A DNA stretch of 5,697 nucleotides from Gammaproteobacteria bacterium (GTDB lineage Bacteria; Pseudomonadota; Gammaproteobacteria; PS1; Pseudothioglobaceae): positions 1-5,697 of the forward strand of contig JAJRPY010000081.1 in NCBI GenBank assembly GCA_024280535.1, read 5' to 3'. A program made the position numbers and the translations under genes. This document shows positions 1-5,697 of this stretch, one piece after another. The notes below the pieces were generated by a model. The model was not told where the DNA came from, searched no databases, and saw only the letters and a list, made by a program, of their open reading frames with translations. Numbering within the stretch: position 1 is the stretch's first letter; each line of letters begins with the position of its first letter.

Positions 1-866
1 CTTTGCAATTAATTAAGGCAGGTGAACAATCCCCAGCCAGTGTCGCATCAAATGCGTTTGCCAAGGCCGTATTTGCCAAGCATCCTTATGCACACAGTAA
101 AATCGGCAGTCAGACAACGATTGAAAATATCACTATACAAGATTTAAAACAACATTATCAGCAATTTTATGTTGCCAAAAATCTCACCATTGCATTAGTC
201 GGTGATATAAGCAAGGCCAAGGCTAAGCAAATTGTACGCCAAATTTCGCATGGGTTGAATATGGGCAAAAAAGCCAAGACCAATCCAAGCGTATTGCCAT
301 TAACTCAAGCGCAAAAAATTCATATCAATTTCCCCTCAAAACAGACTCATTTATTGATTGGGCAAACGGGTATTAACCGCACACATCCTGATTACTATCC
401 TTTGTATTTGGGCAATCATATTTTTGGTGGCAGTGGGCTAAATTCTATATTAAGTCATGAAATTCGTGAGAAAAAAGGCTTGGCGTATTCGGCTTATAGT
501 TATTTTAGCCGTATGCGCTCAAACGGTTTGTTTATGATGCGTCTGCAAACTAAAAACGCCCAAGCCAACCAGGCCAAAACGATTGCCATTAAAACCCTAG
601 ATGATTTTATTAACACCCCAATAGATGCGCAAAAATTGCAAGACGCTAAAGACAATATTATCGGTGGTTTTGCTCTGAAAACCGCGAGTAATGCCAATAT
701 CTTAACTTATTTGTCTATTATTGGTTTTTACGATTTGCCCTTGGATTATTTGAGTAGTTTTACTGATAAAATTAAAGACATTAGCGTCAAAGAAGTGCAA
801 CATGCCTTTAAACGCTTAATTGACACAGATAAACTGATTATTCTCAGTGTTGGGAAAAAGCCATGA
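1..866 (+). CDS. M16 family (insulinase/pitrilysin-like) peptidase or subunit, C-terminal part, cut by left window edge
   Basis: The frame is open to the left edge, so the true start and N-terminal domain lie outside the window; the TTG at position 3 is just the first codon seen, not a supported start. About 287 residues remain of a protein that in this family is usually 420-460 long. The visible part holds the end of the first M16 domain (FYVAKNLTIALVGDI near residues 55-69) and the second domain, with the family's substrate-binding R/Y pair in EIREKKGLAYSAYSYF (R155, Y162, counted from position 3). The stretch IGFYDLPLDYL near residues 240-250 is typical of bacterial M16B proteins. The zinc motif HxxEH would be upstream, so this could be the catalytic chain or the inactive R/Y partner of the tandem pair common in Proteobacteria. 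Such proteins usually act in the periplasm. It ends in a 4-base overlap with the next gene, implying co-expression. Confidence 0.88.
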   Translation, partial: LQLIKAGEQSPASVASNAFAKAVFAKHPYAHSKIGSQTTIENITIQDLKQHYQQFYVAKNLTIALVGDISKAKAKQIVRQISHGLNMGKKAKTNPSVLPLTQAQKIHINFPSKQTHLLIGQTGINRTHPDYYPLYLGNHIFGGSGLNSILSHEIREKKGLAYSAYSYFSRMRSNGLFMMRLQTKNAQANQAKTIAIKTLDDFINTPIDAQKLQDAKDNIIGGFALKTASNANILTYLSIIGFYDLPLDYLSSFTDKIKDISVKEVQHAFKRLIDTDKLIILSVGKKP

Positions 867-1204
867 CAAGCACCAGCATTTTGTTATTTTCTTACGGTAC
901 CTTGCAAACCCCTGCCGTGCAATTAGAAACCTTTGGGCGTAAATTGTCGGGTTATGACGACCAGTTGCTCGACTACAAACTGGCCATGGTTGAAATTCAA
1001 GATCAAGATGTGGTGGCACTCAGCGGCGAAACCCATCACCCCATCGCCATTCCCGACCCATCCGAACGCATCTCAGGCAAAGTATTTAAAATCACCGCTG
1101 AAGAACTGGCACATTCTGACCAATACGAAGTAAAAGAATATCAGCGAGTATTAGGGCAAATGGCATCAGGTGAACCTGCTTGGGTGTACGTTAAAGCGGG
1201 TTAA
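863..1204 (+). CDS. Gamma-glutamylcyclotransferase-like (GGCT/AIG2 family) small protein
   Basis: This 113-residue cytoplasmic protein has the AIG2/GGCT fold signatures. The N-terminal strand LLFSYGTL (residues 7-14) carries the YGTL substrate-binding loop, and SDQYEVKEYQRV (residues 85-96) places Glu89 where the family's catalytic glutamate sits in the D-x-Y-E pattern. The length matches the short bacterial members. Family enzymes cyclise gamma-glutamyl groups to 5-oxoproline and the free amine or amino acid; the actual substrate here (gamma-glutamyl amine, dipeptide or other) is unknown. The ATG at 863 overlaps the upstream TGA (ATGA), with a weak GGGA about 7 bases before it, so translation is probably coupled to the M16 gene. 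The region 901-1200 is about 49% GC, higher than its neighbours, with one 60-base stretch near 62%. No functional link to the peptidase is obvious. Confidence 0.85.
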   Translation: MTSTSILLFSYGTLQTPAVQLETFGRKLSGYDDQLLDYKLAMVEIQDQDVVALSGETHHPIAIPDPSERISGKVFKITAEELAHSDQYEVKEYQRVLGQMASGEPAWVYVKAG

Positions 1205-1271
1205 AAATTAACAGTAACTTAATTGCCCAGAAATAAAATCAGCTGGTTTTGTGTTAGATACTTACTTACCA

Positions 1272-1298
1272 GCATTTTTGAGAAATAATGCGATTTTT
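1272..1298 (+). terminator. Possible weak intrinsic terminator after the GGCT-like gene
   Basis: Positions 1272-1291 can fold as GCATT/AATGC plus a further TT/AA after one T-T mismatch, closing a GAGA loop. After GA comes a run of five T (1294-1298). The orientation suits the plus-strand M16-GGCT pair, 68 bases after the GGCT stop. The stem has only two G-C pairs, so it would be weak. Other stems in the same gap (1233-1252 and 1315-1334) are even more AT-rich. No clear terminator was found for the minus-strand pair that converges on this gap. Confidence 0.3.
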
Positions 1299-1352
1299 CC
1301 ATTCTTTAGCCTGTAATTTTTAAAGGCAAAAATTGAGTGGCACTGTTAAACA

Positions 1353-1808
1353 CTATTTGTCTTGGATGTTTTTACCAATATTGACTAAGAAGGACGCAAA
1401 TGGCCCCATGTTGCCCATGGCTTCACCCATTGGACCTTCAAAAGACAGACCGCCAAAGGTCATGTGATACATAGGACCAGATTCGCCAGTGCCCATTTCT
1501 GCCCAATCTTCCATAGTGGCAATCATTTTGTAGTCAAAATCAGTATTTAATTTTTTGGTTTGGAGGCTATCAAATGCGGCTATGGCTTTGCCGTCGTGAT
1601 TAATATGGAGTTCTGCGACCTTTGTTGAATCTTTAACAATCACTTGTAAAACTTTGTATCCCTTGCCACCATCATTGCCAGCCCAGCCTGATTTGACCAA
1701 TTCAGCAGGAGTGGATGAGGCGTTGAATGTGTCGGCAATGTCTTGTGCACTGCCTGCAAAAGCGTTGATTGAGAATAGGGTAAATAATAAGATAAGTAGT
1801 TTTTTCAT
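1353..1808 (-). CDS. Exported SCP2 sterol-binding-domain-like protein
   Basis: This 151-residue protein begins with a clear Sec signal peptide: MKK, a hydrophobic core LLILLFTLFSI, then AFA at residues 16-18 with likely cleavage before Gly19. The mature part reads like a small SCP2 domain: DFDYKMIATMEDWAEMGTG (about 89-107) followed by GGLSFEGPMGEAM (119-131), matching the family pattern of a strand, an acidic-aromatic turn, then G-K-L-x-(I/F)-x-G-D/P-M-G-x-A-M. SCP2 domains bind lipids in a hydrophobic tunnel, so a periplasmic lipid or quinone-like ligand is plausible but inferred. The ATG at 1808 is supported by AAGGA (minus strand, 1820-1816) seven bases upstream. It lies 42 bases after the large oxidoreductase on the same strand and may share its transcript; a -10-like TAAAAT at 1853-1848 could also give it its own promoter. 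Family call is from remembered pattern, not a profile search. Confidence 0.7.
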   Translation of the reverse strand: MKKLLILLFTLFSINAFAGSAQDIADTFNASSTPAELVKSGWAGNDGGKGYKVLQVIVKDSTKVAELHINHDGKAIAAFDSLQTKKLNTDFDYKMIATMEDWAEMGTGESGPMYHMTFGGLSFEGPMGEAMGNMGPFASFLVNIGKNIQDK

Positions 1809-1850
1809 GTGGAAATCCTTTAAATGTTTGTCAAGTTGAAAAAACCTATT

Positions 1851-4800
1851 TTAAAGCAAAACTTTTTCGATTTGGACAGATTTGATAAAATCTTTTTGCC
1901 AATTTTCTCCCAGCTGTTGCTCGGCAATTAATTCAATTGGGTAGATGGGTTCGATGTTAGTTGTGTCGCTGTAGCGAGACAAACCTTGGCGGCAGGCGGG
2001 GCAAGTAGTGAGCATTTTGGTTGGCTTGTTGCTGACTTTTATGGTTGCTAAATCTTTTTTTATTTCCACTTCTTTGCGGTATTTTGCTTGCTTGGCAATG
2101 TCGGGGCGTGCGACTGCAAAGGTGCCTGCCTCACCACAGCAACGGTCATTGCTGAGGACTTTGGTGTTCATAATGTCGGAGATGACAGTGGCTGAATCTT
2201 TTGATTTAATAGGGTCGTGGCAGGGGGTGTGATAGAGGTATTGTTCGCCTGTGTTGTTTAGGGTGACTTGGTTGTCTAATAGGTATTCGTGGATGTCTAG
2301 GAGGCGGGCGTCTTTAAAAATATCGCCCAATTCATAGGTCAATAATTGGTCGATGCAAGTGCCGCAAGAAGTTAATACATGGGTAATGTCTAAATAATTA
2401 AGCGTGTTTGCCATGCGATGAAAAAGCACGCGATTATCGGTGCTAATCTCTTTGCCTTTGTCGGTATATCCGCCGGCAGTTTGTGGGTAGCCACAACATA
2501 GATAGCTTGGTGGCAATATTACGCGCACGCCTTGGTGATAGAGTAGGGCGATTGTTGCTAGGCCAATATTGGAATATAATCGTTCCGAGCCGCAACCTGG
2601 GAAATAAAAGACGCTAGGTGAATCGGCGTTTGATTTTTCAGGGTGTGCCAAAATCGGTACGGTGCCTGGGTCAACGATATTAAGCAGTTCGCGCATTGGA
2701 TTGAGTCCAATATCAGTGGGCAAGGGTTTGTCAAGCAGAGTAGTGAGTTCAATGGCCAAACTTGGCTTGCCGACAGTTTTATTGGGTTTTTTGTTGATAA
2801 ATGGCTTAGCTAGGCGCGAGACGATGTTTTGTGCTCTGTAGCCCACATTAATTAATAATTTTTTGGTGAGGTTAATCTGCCAAGGCTTGCTCATATTAAG
2901 ATAAGCCATTGACATTTTGGCAGCAATGTTAGTGCGATGCATGCCTTGTTTGATTAAGATTGACTTCATTTTAATCGATACATCACCAAAATCTATGTCA
3001 ACGGGGCAAGGTTTTTCGCAGCGATGGCAGATGGTGCAGTGATCGGAAATATCATCCAACTCAACAAAATGGTTAAGTGAGATGCCACGTCTGGTTTGCT
3101 CTTCGTATAAAAATGCTTCGGCAATGAGGTTGGTGCCGATGATTTTGTCTCGAGGCGAATAGAGTAAGTTAGCCTCGGGTACATGGGTGGTACACACGTC
3201 TTTGCATTTTCCACAGCGAAGACAGGATTTGACCATGTCGTTAATCTCGCCAATTTCACTGCTTTCAAGAATTAAGGCCTCTTGTTCTACTAGATGTAAT
3301 GAAGGGGTGAAGGCCTTACCAAGACCGCTACCTTCCATGAGTTTGCCTTTATTAAAATGGTTGTTTGGATCAATCTGTTGTTTGTAGGCAATAAATGCTT
3401 GCTTGAAGTCGTCGGACAAATACTGATATTTGGTCAGACCAATGCCGTGTTCTCCGGAGATAACACCGCCTAATTTTTCAGCCAAAATCATAATCTCATC
3501 CACCACGGTTTCAGCCTTGTGGAGCATTTGTGCATTATGAGAATGAACTGGAATATTGGTGTGAACATTGCCATCCCCTGCGTGCATATGCGTGGCGACA
3601 AATAAGCGAACGGTGCGGAATTGATGGTGAATATGTTTAATTTCTTGGCGGATTTCGGCAAACATCTCGCCCATGAGTAAATCATTTAACGGGCGGGCAA
3701 ATTCAGCCATATAGGAGATTCTATCCTGACCTGTTTGGATTTGTCGAAAGACTTCTTGATCGCTTAGTTGAGTAAGTGATTTTTTCCATCGGCGATGAAT
3801 ACCTGCCAGTAATTCAAGTGCTGGTGTTATTTTGTCTTGAACTAAGTGATTTTCAGTTTTAAAGGTTTTTAAGTAAGTTCGAACCGCTTCAAGCGTGTCA
3901 AGTTTATTTTCAATTGAGAGGCGAATGTTTAAGTGCTCAATGCCCTCGCTATAGTCAGCCAATTTATCCAGCGGAATGACCACATCTTCATTGATTTTAA
4001 AGGCATTAGTGTGTGCTGCTATGGCGGCAGTATTGGCGCGATCTTGCCAAAAAGATTGGCGCTCGGTAGTTGATTTTGCAACAAAGTATTCGCATTGAAC
4101 ACTTCTTAAAAGATTGCTGGTTTGAATGATAGTAATGTGCTTGTCTAATGAGGCTTGTTCATGGCTAGATAAATCAATCAATAACACCATTGTTGGCAAT
4201 TCTGATCTATTGGCTTTAGTGGTATAACCAATGGCCTTAATATAGCGCGCATCTAAATGCTCCATACCGACCAAATCGACTTCGGGGTTATCATCGACCG
4301 ATTGTTTGATTGAAACAATGCTAGATACGGCACCTTTAAGGTCATGGCCAAAAAATTCTAAACATAGGGTGTTAATGTGGGTTAAAGGTTGATGTAGAAT
4401 AAATTCAGCTGATGTAATAAAGCCATCACAACCTTCTTTTTGAATGCCAGGCAAGCCATCTAAAAATTTGTTAGTAACATCCTTGCCAAGACCTATTTTA
4501 CGCATATTTTTGGCATCAATGGTTAAGGTGCGAGTGCTAAGTATGGTGCTAGCATCATCTTTGAGTGTGTGAATTTTAAAACTAACAGAGTTTAATAGTT
4601 GAATTTTATCTTGATTGTGATTTAGGCGTTCGGCACGTAGCCATGTGCCATCTGGCATAACCATTGTCCAAGATAATAGATTGTCAATGGTGGTTCCCCA
4701 TCTTAGGGCTTTTTTGCCGCCGGCATTCATAGCCACATTGCCACCAATGGTGCAAGCGTCTTGTGAAGTAGGGTCAACGGCAAATACCAAGCCATGGCGG

Positions 4801-5540
4801 GCAGCCAATTCACTGACACGCTTAGTGATTACGCCAGCTCCTACATGGACGCTATGAATGCCGTTAGCGTGCTGAATGTCGCCAATAACGCTCATTTTTT
4901 CAGTATTAATGACCGCAGTTTGTGCGTGTAATGGGATAGCACCGCCCGTATAGCCAGTGCCACCACCGCGAGGGATGATGGTTAATCCAAGCGATATACA
5001 AGTATTGACAATGCCGGCAATTTCAAGCTCGGTGTCTGGGGTGATCACCACTTGTGGATACTCCACGCGCCAATCAGTAGCATCCGTTGCGTGTGATGAG
5101 CGTGATAAGGCATCAAAACGAATGTTATTATTACTGGTTACGGCTAGTAAAGCTTTTTTTATGCGTTGTTTTTGATGCTTAAAATCACTTAATCGGTGTT
5201 CAAATTTATTGACGGCTCGATCAGCACTTTTGAGCAAGTCTCGCACTTTGGGATTGTCATCAGCGCGGGCGCGTATTAAATCAAGGCGTGAATTAAGCGC
5301 CTCAATCAGCGCTTTCCAACGACGCTGGTTTTTAATCAAATCTTCTTGAAGGTAAGGGTTGCGATCCACTACCCACATATCGCCCAGCACTTCAAACAAC
5401 ATACGCGCACTACGACCAGTATTGCGATCTGCGCGTAGCGATTCTAATAATTCCCAAGCTTCATTGCCCAGAAAACGACAGACAACTTCCTCGTCAGAAA
5501 ATGACGTATAGTTATAAGGAATTTCTCGATATTGCTTCAA
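1851..5540 (-). CDS. Multidomain FAD/Fe-S 2-hydroxyacid dehydrogenase-type oxidoreductase (DUF3683 + GlcD-like + GlpC-like)
   Basis: The 1229-residue chain has, in order: a DUF3683-type N-terminal module (about 1-150, with REIPYNYTSFSD at 5-16); an FAD-binding PCMH-type domain (about 158-380; PRGGGTGYTGG at 190-200, CTIGGNVAMNAGG at 263-275); an FAD-oxidase C-terminal domain (about 380-735) with HMHAGDGNVH (651-660) and SGEHGIG (695-701); two cysteine motifs for [4Fe-4S] clusters (C773, C776, C779, C783 and C835, C838, C841, C845); and two CCG domains (C983, C1015-C1016, C1059/C1062; C1107, C1134-C1135, C1180/C1183). By analogy with D-2-hydroxyglutarate dehydrogenase, H653, H660 and E697 would bind metal and H698 act as base. 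It probably oxidises a D-2-hydroxyacid and feeds electrons through Fe-S centres to the respiratory chain; it resembles E. coli YdiJ but is longer. Substrate unknown. No transmembrane segment or signal peptide is seen. Start is TTG: an in-frame stop at 5570-5568 and no ATG/GTG between force it. Confidence 0.92.
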   Translation of the reverse strand: MKQYREIPYNYTSFSDEEVVCRFLGNEAWELLESLRADRNTGRSARMLFEVLGDMWVVDRNPYLQEDLIKNQRRWKALIEALNSRLDLIRARADDNPKVRDLLKSADRAVNKFEHRLSDFKHQKQRIKKALLAVTSNNNIRFDALSRSSHATDATDWRVEYPQVVITPDTELEIAGIVNTCISLGLTIIPRGGGTGYTGGAIPLHAQTAVINTEKMSVIGDIQHANGIHSVHVGAGVITKRVSELAARHGLVFAVDPTSQDACTIGGNVAMNAGGKKALRWGTTIDNLLSWTMVMPDGTWLRAERLNHNQDKIQLLNSVSFKIHTLKDDASTILSTRTLTIDAKNMRKIGLGKDVTNKFLDGLPGIQKEGCDGFITSAEFILHQPLTHINTLCLEFFGHDLKGAVSSIVSIKQSVDDNPEVDLVGMEHLDARYIKAIGYTTKANRSELPTMVLLIDLSSHEQASLDKHITIIQTSNLLRSVQCEYFVAKSTTERQSFWQDRANTAAIAAHTNAFKINEDVVIPLDKLADYSEGIEHLNIRLSIENKLDTLEAVRTYLKTFKTENHLVQDKITPALELLAGIHRRWKKSLTQLSDQEVFRQIQTGQDRISYMAEFARPLNDLLMGEMFAEIRQEIKHIHHQFRTVRLFVATHMHAGDGNVHTNIPVHSHNAQMLHKAETVVDEIMILAEKLGGVISGEHGIGLTKYQYLSDDFKQAFIAYKQQIDPNNHFNKGKLMEGSGLGKAFTPSLHLVEQEALILESSEIGEINDMVKSCLRCGKCKDVCTTHVPEANLLYSPRDKIIGTNLIAEAFLYEEQTRRGISLNHFVELDDISDHCTICHRCEKPCPVDIDFGDVSIKMKSILIKQGMHRTNIAAKMSMAYLNMSKPWQINLTKKLLINVGYRAQNIVSRLAKPFINKKPNKTVGKPSLAIELTTLLDKPLPTDIGLNPMRELLNIVDPGTVPILAHPEKSNADSPSVFYFPGCGSERLYSNIGLATIALLYHQGVRVILPPSYLCCGYPQTAGGYTDKGKEISTDNRVLFHRMANTLNYLDITHVLTSCGTCIDQLLTYELGDIFKDARLLDIHEYLLDNQVTLNNTGEQYLYHTPCHDPIKSKDSATVISDIMNTKVLSNDRCCGEAGTFAVARPDIAKQAKYRKEVEIKKDLATIKVSNKPTKMLTTCPACRQGLSRYSDTTNIEPIYPIELIAEQQLGENWQKDFIKSVQIEKVLL

Positions 5541-5574
5541 TTGAGGTAAAGGTGATAAAAAGTGATTTTATTTT

Positions 5575-5602
5575 ACTATAGAGACCTTTGCATAAATATG
5601 AA
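5575..5602 (-). promoter_or_regulatory. Candidate sigma70-type promoter for the FAD/Fe-S oxidoreductase
   Basis: On the minus strand, TTCATA (5602-5597, four of six consensus bases) is followed after 16 bases by TATAGT (5580-5575, five of six). Transcription would begin near 5568, leaving a leader of about 28 bases that is pyrimidine-rich and lacks a Shine-Dalgarno before the TTG at 5540. It overlaps the start of the divergent reading frame at 5598. Such matches arise by chance in AT-rich DNA, so this is only the best candidate. Confidence 0.35.
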
Positions 5603-5697
5603 TAATCATCAAAAATCCACTTTTCATTCACTTGGCAATTTTTTAAACCCTACCTTAGCTCTGCTAGGGTTGGGTTTAAGAAAATCACCAATTAAAC
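5598..5697 (+). CDS. Start of a divergent reading frame, cut by right window edge; product not recognised
   Basis: From the ATG at 5598 the frame stays open for 33 codons to the end of the window. The peptide begins MNNHQKSTFHSLGNFLN and continues PTLALLGLGLRKSPIK: a polar N-terminus followed by a short Leu/Gly-rich hydrophobic stretch and a basic patch. No family is recognised. There is no good Shine-Dalgarno (GAGA at 5581-5584 is too far away), and a GTG at 5562 is the only other in-frame start after the stop at 5556. If the sequence at 5581 is an IS terminus, this would be the transposase N-terminus; otherwise it may be a small host gene or a chance frame. About half of the visible codons lie in a long hairpin. 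Confidence 0.4.
   Translation, partial: MNNHQKSTFHSLGNFLNPTLALLGLGLRKSPIK
5639..5683. repeat. Long imperfect palindrome (21-base arms, 3-base loop)
   Basis: Arms 5639-5659 and 5663-5683 enclose the loop TCT (5660-5662). The inner part pairs ACCTTAGC with GCTAGGGT (one G-T pair), then one T-T mismatch (5651/5671), then TTAAACCC with GGGTTTAA, and then a further four pairs (one G-T). Neither strand has a T-run directly after the stem, so it is not a standard terminator. It lies inside the reading frame that starts at 5598. Confidence 0.75.

Larger units (their letters stand above)
5581..5697 (+). mobile_element. Possible left end of an insertion sequence (IS5-like terminus), continuing past the window
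   Basis: GAGACCTTTGCA at 5581-5592 resembles a terminal inverted repeat that I recall from transposons of the IS5/IS4 kind. An open reading frame begins 17 bases inside it and runs off the right edge, as expected for a transposase gene close to an IS end. The other end, its inverted repeat and the target duplication are not in the window, so the element cannot be confirmed. An ordinary intergenic region before a host gene is the alternative. Confidence 0.3.

Noticed and set aside
3..5. TTG at the left edge as the start of the M16 protein
   Set aside because: The visible part begins in the middle of the M16 fold and lacks the zinc-motif domain, so the gene continues to the left.
1315..1334. 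Stem AATTTTT/AAAAATT in the convergent gap as a bidirectional terminator
   Set aside because: The stem is entirely A-T pairs and neither strand has a T-run after it.
1208..1349. Eight-base inverted repeat TTAACAGT (1208-1215) and ACTGTTAA (1342-1349) at the two ends of the convergent gap, hinting at a small MITE-like insertion
   Set aside because: Eight bases in an AT-rich gap can arise by chance, there is no target duplication, and the interior shows nothing element-like.
1829..1834. Perfect -35 consensus TTGACA on the minus strand before the SCP2-like gene
   Set aside because: At 17 bases downstream the -10 position would fall on the start codon (CACATG), so it cannot drive this gene as a normal promoter.
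1654..1839. Plus-strand 61-codon frame opposite the SCP2-like gene
   Set aside because: It runs antisense through the signal peptide region of a well-supported gene and has no recognisable features.
2993..3268. 91-codon minus-strand reading frame with several cysteines
   Set aside because: It is an out-of-frame shadow of the Fe-S motif region of the large oxidoreductase, whose own frame carries all the expected motifs.

Overview
The window is about 5.7 kb of AT-leaning bacterial chromosome, roughly 40% GC by eye, with dense genes and short gaps. The gene set (an M16B-type peptidase, a very large FAD/Fe-S oxidoreductase with an N-terminal DUF3683-type module, and a small exported SCP2-like protein) and the protein style fit a gammaproteobacterium. 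I lean towards the AT-rich sulfur-oxidiser/SUP05-Thioglobus/marine symbiont group, but that is inference from gene content and base composition, not from a marker gene.

Layout: (1) On the plus strand, positions 1-866 hold the C-terminal part of an M16 zinc-peptidase-family protein cut by the left edge. A 4-base ATGA overlap leads into a 113-residue gamma-glutamylcyclotransferase-like gene (863-1204), so these two are probably translationally coupled. (2) Positions 1205-1352 are a gap between convergent genes. It contains several weak AT-rich stem-loops, one of which (1272-1298) has the form of a terminator for the plus-strand pair. (3) On the minus strand, a 1229-residue flavin and iron-sulfur dehydrogenase (5540 down to 1851) is followed after 42 bases by a 151-residue exported SCP2-like protein (1808 down to 1353). 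The two may share a transcript. (4) Positions 5541-5697 hold a possible minus-strand promoter, the start of a divergent plus-strand reading frame cut by the right edge, a 21-base-arm hairpin, and a sequence that resembles an insertion-sequence terminus.

The central gene is the large oxidoreductase. It joins a DUF3683-type N-terminal module, a GlcD/D-lactate dehydrogenase-type FAD domain, an FAD-oxidase C-terminal domain with an intact HxxGDGNxH / SGEHGIG active site, two four-cysteine Fe-S motifs and two CCG domains on one chain. It most likely oxidises a D-2-hydroxyacid (D-lactate, glycolate or D-2-hydroxyglutarate are candidates) and passes electrons to the respiratory chain. The substrate cannot be read from the sequence.

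The most unusual spot is the right edge. The IS-like end at 5581 falls between the -35 and -10 of the best promoter candidate for the oxidoreductase. That gene also appears to start at TTG with no Shine-Dalgarno. I saw no RNA genes, CRISPR array or defence system.
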